A stretch of 17,558 bases of DNA, taken from positions 51,440 to 68,997 of the forward strand of contig DGYW01000013.1 of assembly GCA_002396805.1 (NCBI GenBank), in the 5' to 3' direction. The position numbers and the translations under genes are program-made. Positions within the stretch are counted from its first letter, which is position 1. The number at the start of each line of letters is the position of its first letter. Below, piece after piece: positions 14,746 to 17,558 of the stretch. The notes below the pieces were generated by a model. That model was not told the origin of the DNA. It made no database searches and saw nothing but the letters and a program-made list of their open reading frames with translations. This DNA is from Firmicutes bacterium UBA4996. GTDB taxonomy: Bacteria > Bacillota > Limnochordia > Darwinibacteriales > Darwinibacteriaceae.

Positions 14746-16185
14746 TCACCTCTTTTTAAGCTGTTTTATGATTTTTGCACCACTAGCCAAGAGTCTTTCC
14801 TGTTCGTCCAAATCTGGAGGAGTCTGGCTGTAACGCTCTAAGTGATAACCACGAAAAAACTCCTCAACTTCTCCTTGATCTTGGGCCAAATGTTCCCCTA
14901 AAAGTTGGCCATATTCGGCTGGAGTCTGAGTCGAAAAGTACACTAACCCCTTTTTGCCACCAACCTTCACGATGTGCCTAAACATACTGCGCAACTGTAA
15001 AGGTCCCACCACCCGTTCAAGGACAGATGGCCCAAGGGAAGCTCCTGTACCTTCCTGCTCTCTCCCCTTCAATCCTACGTCTTGAAGCTTGTTACCAAGC
15101 CGAGGGCGCCTAGCCCACAAGTTTCTGAACCAACTCACAAACTCCCTAACAGCCTTGCTCAACGCCTCATAGACCTGGACAGCTAAGTGGGGTAAACCCC
15201 TTAGTTTTTCCACTTCACCGCCTACAAAAGCTACTAAAGCCCAGCCCACTACAAAGAGTACAACAAGCACCAGTGTAGCAATGAGAATTAAGAAGACCAG
15301 GCCTAACACTATTCCCATTAAGCCTAGCTCCCCTTCTTGGAGAGGTAAGTCCAATTGCTCAGCCCCTCCACTTGGTGATCCCCCTCCATCTGGAGGTGCC
15401 ATGGGGAGAGCTGGCAGCTCCGTAAAACGGTTCATAAGACCAGTTACAATCATGCTCACTCTCTGGGCAGTAAGAGGCGAATAATTGACGGGAAATATGC
15501 TAACTAACACAACCAGCACCACCACCACAAGGGCCAAACTACGCAACCAGAGCCGGGGTAAATCGGGCTGCACCTGGGCCCTAGCGTATCTCCAAAGAAT
15601 TTGCAGACGAAAAAGGTAGACTAGACCTTGGAGGAGTAACCCGCTAGCTAGTGCTCCCCAGTAGAGGAAGCTAATCTTAGGGTTTGGGGCCCAAATGGAC
15701 AGAATAGCGAGGAAGAGACCACATAACCAAAACCGCCACCAAAAATATTCTGTTGATAAGCGCACCTGGCCCCGATGGGCTAAGGACTCGTATTCCCAGC
15801 TAATGGTGGAGGCGGCCTGGTCGCCTAAATAATCAGCCACCTTTTCCATGGAGACGAGCTGAGCACCATAACCCCGAGCGACTGACCATGAAGCGAATAC
15901 GACAAGACTCGCCCACAAAAAAGTGGTGCTGAATCCACCAAAGAGAAAATACAGGGGTAAGGCCCAGAGAGCTAGTTCTACGATGCGTACCAAGAAAGGC
16001 GTACGAGCGTTTAAGAAATACGCGCCGAAGTAGGCACTCTCCTGCGTAGCCAAGAACACAAAGATGTTTAGCCACAAGGGCAAAATCAACTTAGGGAATA
16101 ATAAGGCAAGATACTGGCTACCGAGACTAAAGACAAAAAAGGTGAAGAGGGCAGCACATCCCGGAATAAATCCTTTAATGTTCAT
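14746..16185 (-). CDS. Polytopic membrane protein with C-terminal DUF4129 domain
   Basis: A 479-residue membrane protein. It has an N-terminal block of hydrophobic helices (roughly 8-110), another group between about 150 and 235, then a Gly/Pro-rich linker with DGGGSPSGG and a long hydrophobic helix around 285-315. A cytoplasmic tail follows, ending in a DUF4129-like segment (STQTPAEYGQLL to HLERYSQ). In related operons DUF4129 is often fused to or next to a transglutaminase-like domain; no such catalytic domain is seen here. It overlaps the DUF58 gene by 11 bases and its stop is close to the moxR start, consistent with a membrane complex served by MoxR. The ATG follows a GGGGG site. The N-terminal part matches no family I recognise. 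Confidence 0.75.
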   Translation of the reverse strand: MNIKGFIPGCAALFTFFVFSLGSQYLALLFPKLILPLWLNIFVFLATQESAYFGAYFLNARTPFLVRIVELALWALPLYFLFGGFSTTFLWASLVVFASWSVARGYGAQLVSMEKVADYLGDQAASTISWEYESLAHRGQVRLSTEYFWWRFWLCGLFLAILSIWAPNPKISFLYWGALASGLLLQGLVYLFRLQILWRYARAQVQPDLPRLWLRSLALVVVVLVVLVSIFPVNYSPLTAQRVSMIVTGLMNRFTELPALPMAPPDGGGSPSGGAEQLDLPLQEGELGLMGIVLGLVFLILIATLVLVVLFVVGWALVAFVGGEVEKLRGLPHLAVQVYEALSKAVREFVSWFRNLWARRPRLGNKLQDVGLKGREQEGTGASLGPSVLERVVGPLQLRSMFRHIVKVGGKKGLVYFSTQTPAEYGQLLGEHLAQDQGEVEEFFRGYHLERYSQTPPDLDEQERLLASGAKIIKQLKKR

Positions 16186-17386
16186 GGTTTAAGCCCCCTT
16201 GCGACCGTACCGCAAACATCTGTAAAGATGCTCCTTGAGGTCGGTGTAATAAGCCAGGGTGCAGAACTTTAGCACCCACTATAAAGAGCAAAACTTGTCG
16301 CCCAGCTCGAACCTGCTTTTCTGCTTCTGCCAGAATCTCAGGACTGTCTTGGGGAACGATCCACAGAAGAATCGAACCTGGGGCATACACCTGCTCCTGA
16401 CTTCTGAGTAAGGTCACAAAATCCAATAACTGTGGTTCTAGGCCCGCCAAGACTGTAAGTATTTCGGTAAGTTGAGCCAAGCCTTGGCCTGCCGGAATCT
16501 GTAAGGTTTGGTCTTGTCCACTTAGACTGATTTTTTGATCAGGCAAATACTCCGTTAAGCTCCCATTGGTAAACAAGCCACAAGACTCACCAGCAGTAAT
16601 AAGAGCACTTGCTAGGGAGGCTGCAGTACTAATGGCCAACTCGGTAGTTGGATAAAAACTTGCCACTTCATAGTCCTTTTCGTGGAGGTTAAGAAAGATT
16701 AGACAATTGGCAGTAACTGTATGTTCAAACTGTTTGACTTGGAGACTGTGGGTTCTGGCAGTAGCTGGCCAATGTAAAGTGCGTAGAGGATCACCTTGCT
16801 CATAGGGTCTCACCCCAGCTAATCGCGTGGGGTCGGGATAGATCCTTCGCACCGCCTGCAAGTTACCAAAGGGTAAGCGCGCTGGCAAAGCTAACTCTGT
16901 TAGCGGGTGAACTTGGGGATAGACCACTACCGTTTGAAAATCTGGTACCGAAAAGCGCTGCGTATTAATGCCAAAGAGATCACCCACAGCAAGCTCTAGA
17001 GGTCCCAAGCGATAAACACCTCGTTGGCGAGGACTAAGGTTAAAAGATAATTCGTTTTGGGCTCGTCCTGGCAAAGGAAACACTAATCTTTCTAAGCGCC
17101 CGCCGGCTAGGAGATTATGGGGAATCTTATCGCCCAGAGAAACCCAGGGAAAGGGGAAATTGGAGTTATTGACCACGTTTAACTGCACTTCGCCAAAATC
17201 TTGGGGAAAGAATCGACTTTCCTGTGGTCTACGGCTGATTCGAATTTGGCTGGCGGCCTTCGTTTGCCAATGTTGCCACAGGAAAAACAAGACTAAGAAC
17301 AAATAAGCAAAGCTGTAAGCTGGCCTACCTTCCCACAGGAGGGCCACACCAATAGCAACTAACGCCAGTAATCTCCACATCGCCAA
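16175..17386 (-). CDS. DUF58 domain membrane-anchored protein
   Basis: A 403-residue protein with two N-terminal membrane segments within residues 4-40, an extracytoplasmic-type beta-rich region (LSPRQRGVYRLGPL, 127-140), and the DUF58 core with LAGVRPYEQGDPLRTLHWPA (189-208) followed by LQVKQFE (215-221). The end (YAPGSILLWIVPQD, LLFIVGAKVL) resembles a VWA-like Rossmann fold. DUF58 proteins are typical partners of MoxR ATPases. A TTG start at 17386 has AAGGGGGG seven bases upstream; an ATG two codons later is also possible. It is the first gene of the minus-strand operon and diverges from the DUF445 gene. Its molecular function is not established; a role in envelope assembly or stress is only inferred. 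Confidence 0.88.
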   Translation of the reverse strand: MAMWRLLALVAIGVALLWEGRPAYSFAYLFLVLFFLWQHWQTKAASQIRISRRPQESRFFPQDFGEVQLNVVNNSNFPFPWVSLGDKIPHNLLAGGRLERLVFPLPGRAQNELSFNLSPRQRGVYRLGPLELAVGDLFGINTQRFSVPDFQTVVVYPQVHPLTELALPARLPFGNLQAVRRIYPDPTRLAGVRPYEQGDPLRTLHWPATARTHSLQVKQFEHTVTANCLIFLNLHEKDYEVASFYPTTELAISTAASLASALITAGESCGLFTNGSLTEYLPDQKISLSGQDQTLQIPAGQGLAQLTEILTVLAGLEPQLLDFVTLLRSQEQVYAPGSILLWIVPQDSPEILAEAEKQVRAGRQVLLFIVGAKVLHPGLLHRPQGASLQMFAVRSQGGLNHEH

Positions 17387-17434
17387 ATCAGTTCCCCCCT
17401 TACTGGTATCTTTCTTTCCTTGAGGGACAAATCC

Positions 17435-17443
17435 TGTTATACT
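17435..17443 (+). promoter_or_regulatory. Extended -10 promoter element for the DUF445 gene
   Basis: TGTTATACT is an extended -10 (TG, one base, TATACT), 27 bases before the ATG. Only weak -35 matches such as TTTCCT or TTCCTT lie at 16-17 bases upstream. On the opposite strand TATAAC (17441-17436) could be the -10 of the DUF58 operon, so the two promoters may overlap back to back. Confidence 0.5.
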
Positions 17444-17451
17444 TAGTACAT
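17439..17451. repeat. 13-base element, copy 2 (DUF58 / DUF445 divergent region)
   Basis: ATACTTAGTACAT, matching 11 of 13 bases of the copy at 1981-1993 in the same orientation. It overlaps the -10 region of the DUF445 promoter and the possible -10 of the divergent DUF58 operon. Confidence 0.4.
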
Positions 17452-17469
17452 GTCGAAAGGAGTCTGAGC

Positions 17470-17558
17470 ATGACCTGGGAATTAATATCCTTGCCCATCA
17501 TGGCCGCCTTAATCGGTTGGGGCACTAATGTAATAGCTATAAAGATGTTGTTTTGGCC
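17470..17558 (+). CDS. DUF445 family membrane protein, N-terminal fragment
   Basis: The first 29 codons of a gene that leaves the window on the right. The translation contains MAALIGWGTNVIAIKMLFWP, the hallmark start of DUF445 (YheB-like) membrane proteins, in which a hydrophobic helix holds the GW.TN..AIKMLF motif. AAAGGAG precedes the ATG at 8 bases, and an extended -10 element lies upstream. It diverges from the DUF58 operon. Function in the family is not well established. Confidence 0.85.
   Translation, partial: MTWELISLPIMAALIGWGTNVIAIKMLFW

Noticed and set aside
9462..17386. An anti-phage defence system built from SbcCD and MoxR
   Set aside because: All proteins belong to widespread housekeeping families, and no toxin, integrase, transposase or known defence gene lies nearby. 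Coupling is reported only as an unusual operon.

Overview
The window looks like a compact chromosomal segment of a Bacillota (Firmicutes) bacterium, probably of a clostridial or similar deep lineage; I cannot name the genus. Reasons: strong purine-rich ribosome binding sites before most genes, frequent GTG and TTG starts, a Gram-positive-style gene set (PepF, an FtsA-like ATPase, a PdaC/DUF3298 protein, LysO, DUF58, MoxR, DUF445), very short intergenic gaps and overlapping genes. I see no rRNA or tRNA gene, insertion sequence, CRISPR array or phage gene, and no gene-free stretch over 300 bases.

Left part (1-7022). An oligoendopeptidase F gene (minus strand) diverges from a 716-residue FtsA-like ATPase (plus strand) across a 127-base region with facing candidate promoters and an inverted repeat. 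The FtsA-like protein carries about 320 extra C-terminal residues that read as tandem beta-grasp (ThiS/TGS-like) repeats. Its 3' end overlaps a convergent gene for a secreted PdaC/DUF3298 protein. Next come a PNPOx-fold flavoprotein and a small lipoprotein (both minus), separated by a clear Rho-independent terminator and a hairpin that may hide a ribosome binding site. Then a LysO-type lysine exporter is encoded as two overlapping plus-strand genes.

Right part (7005-17386, all minus strand), read in transcription order: DUF58 protein, DUF4129-type membrane protein, MoxR AAA ATPase, SbcD nuclease, SbcC ATPase. These five are joined by overlaps or gaps of a few bases and look like one operon. 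The SbcC-like protein has a CX6C candidate zinc hook rather than the usual CXXC. A good promoter inside the 3' end of sbcC starts a second unit: a BadF/BcrA-type kinase-fold protein whose phosphate-binding motifs are lost, an alpha/beta hydrolase and a ThuA-like protein. At the right edge a DUF445 membrane protein gene starts on the plus strand, diverging from the DUF58 operon.

The two divergent intergenic regions (around 1990 and 17445) share an almost identical 13-base element, hinting at common control. The most unusual items are the FtsA/beta-grasp fusion, the coupling of a MoxR/DUF58/DUF4129 module to SbcDC, the altered zinc hook and the apparent pseudokinase. None of these proves a new system from sequence alone.
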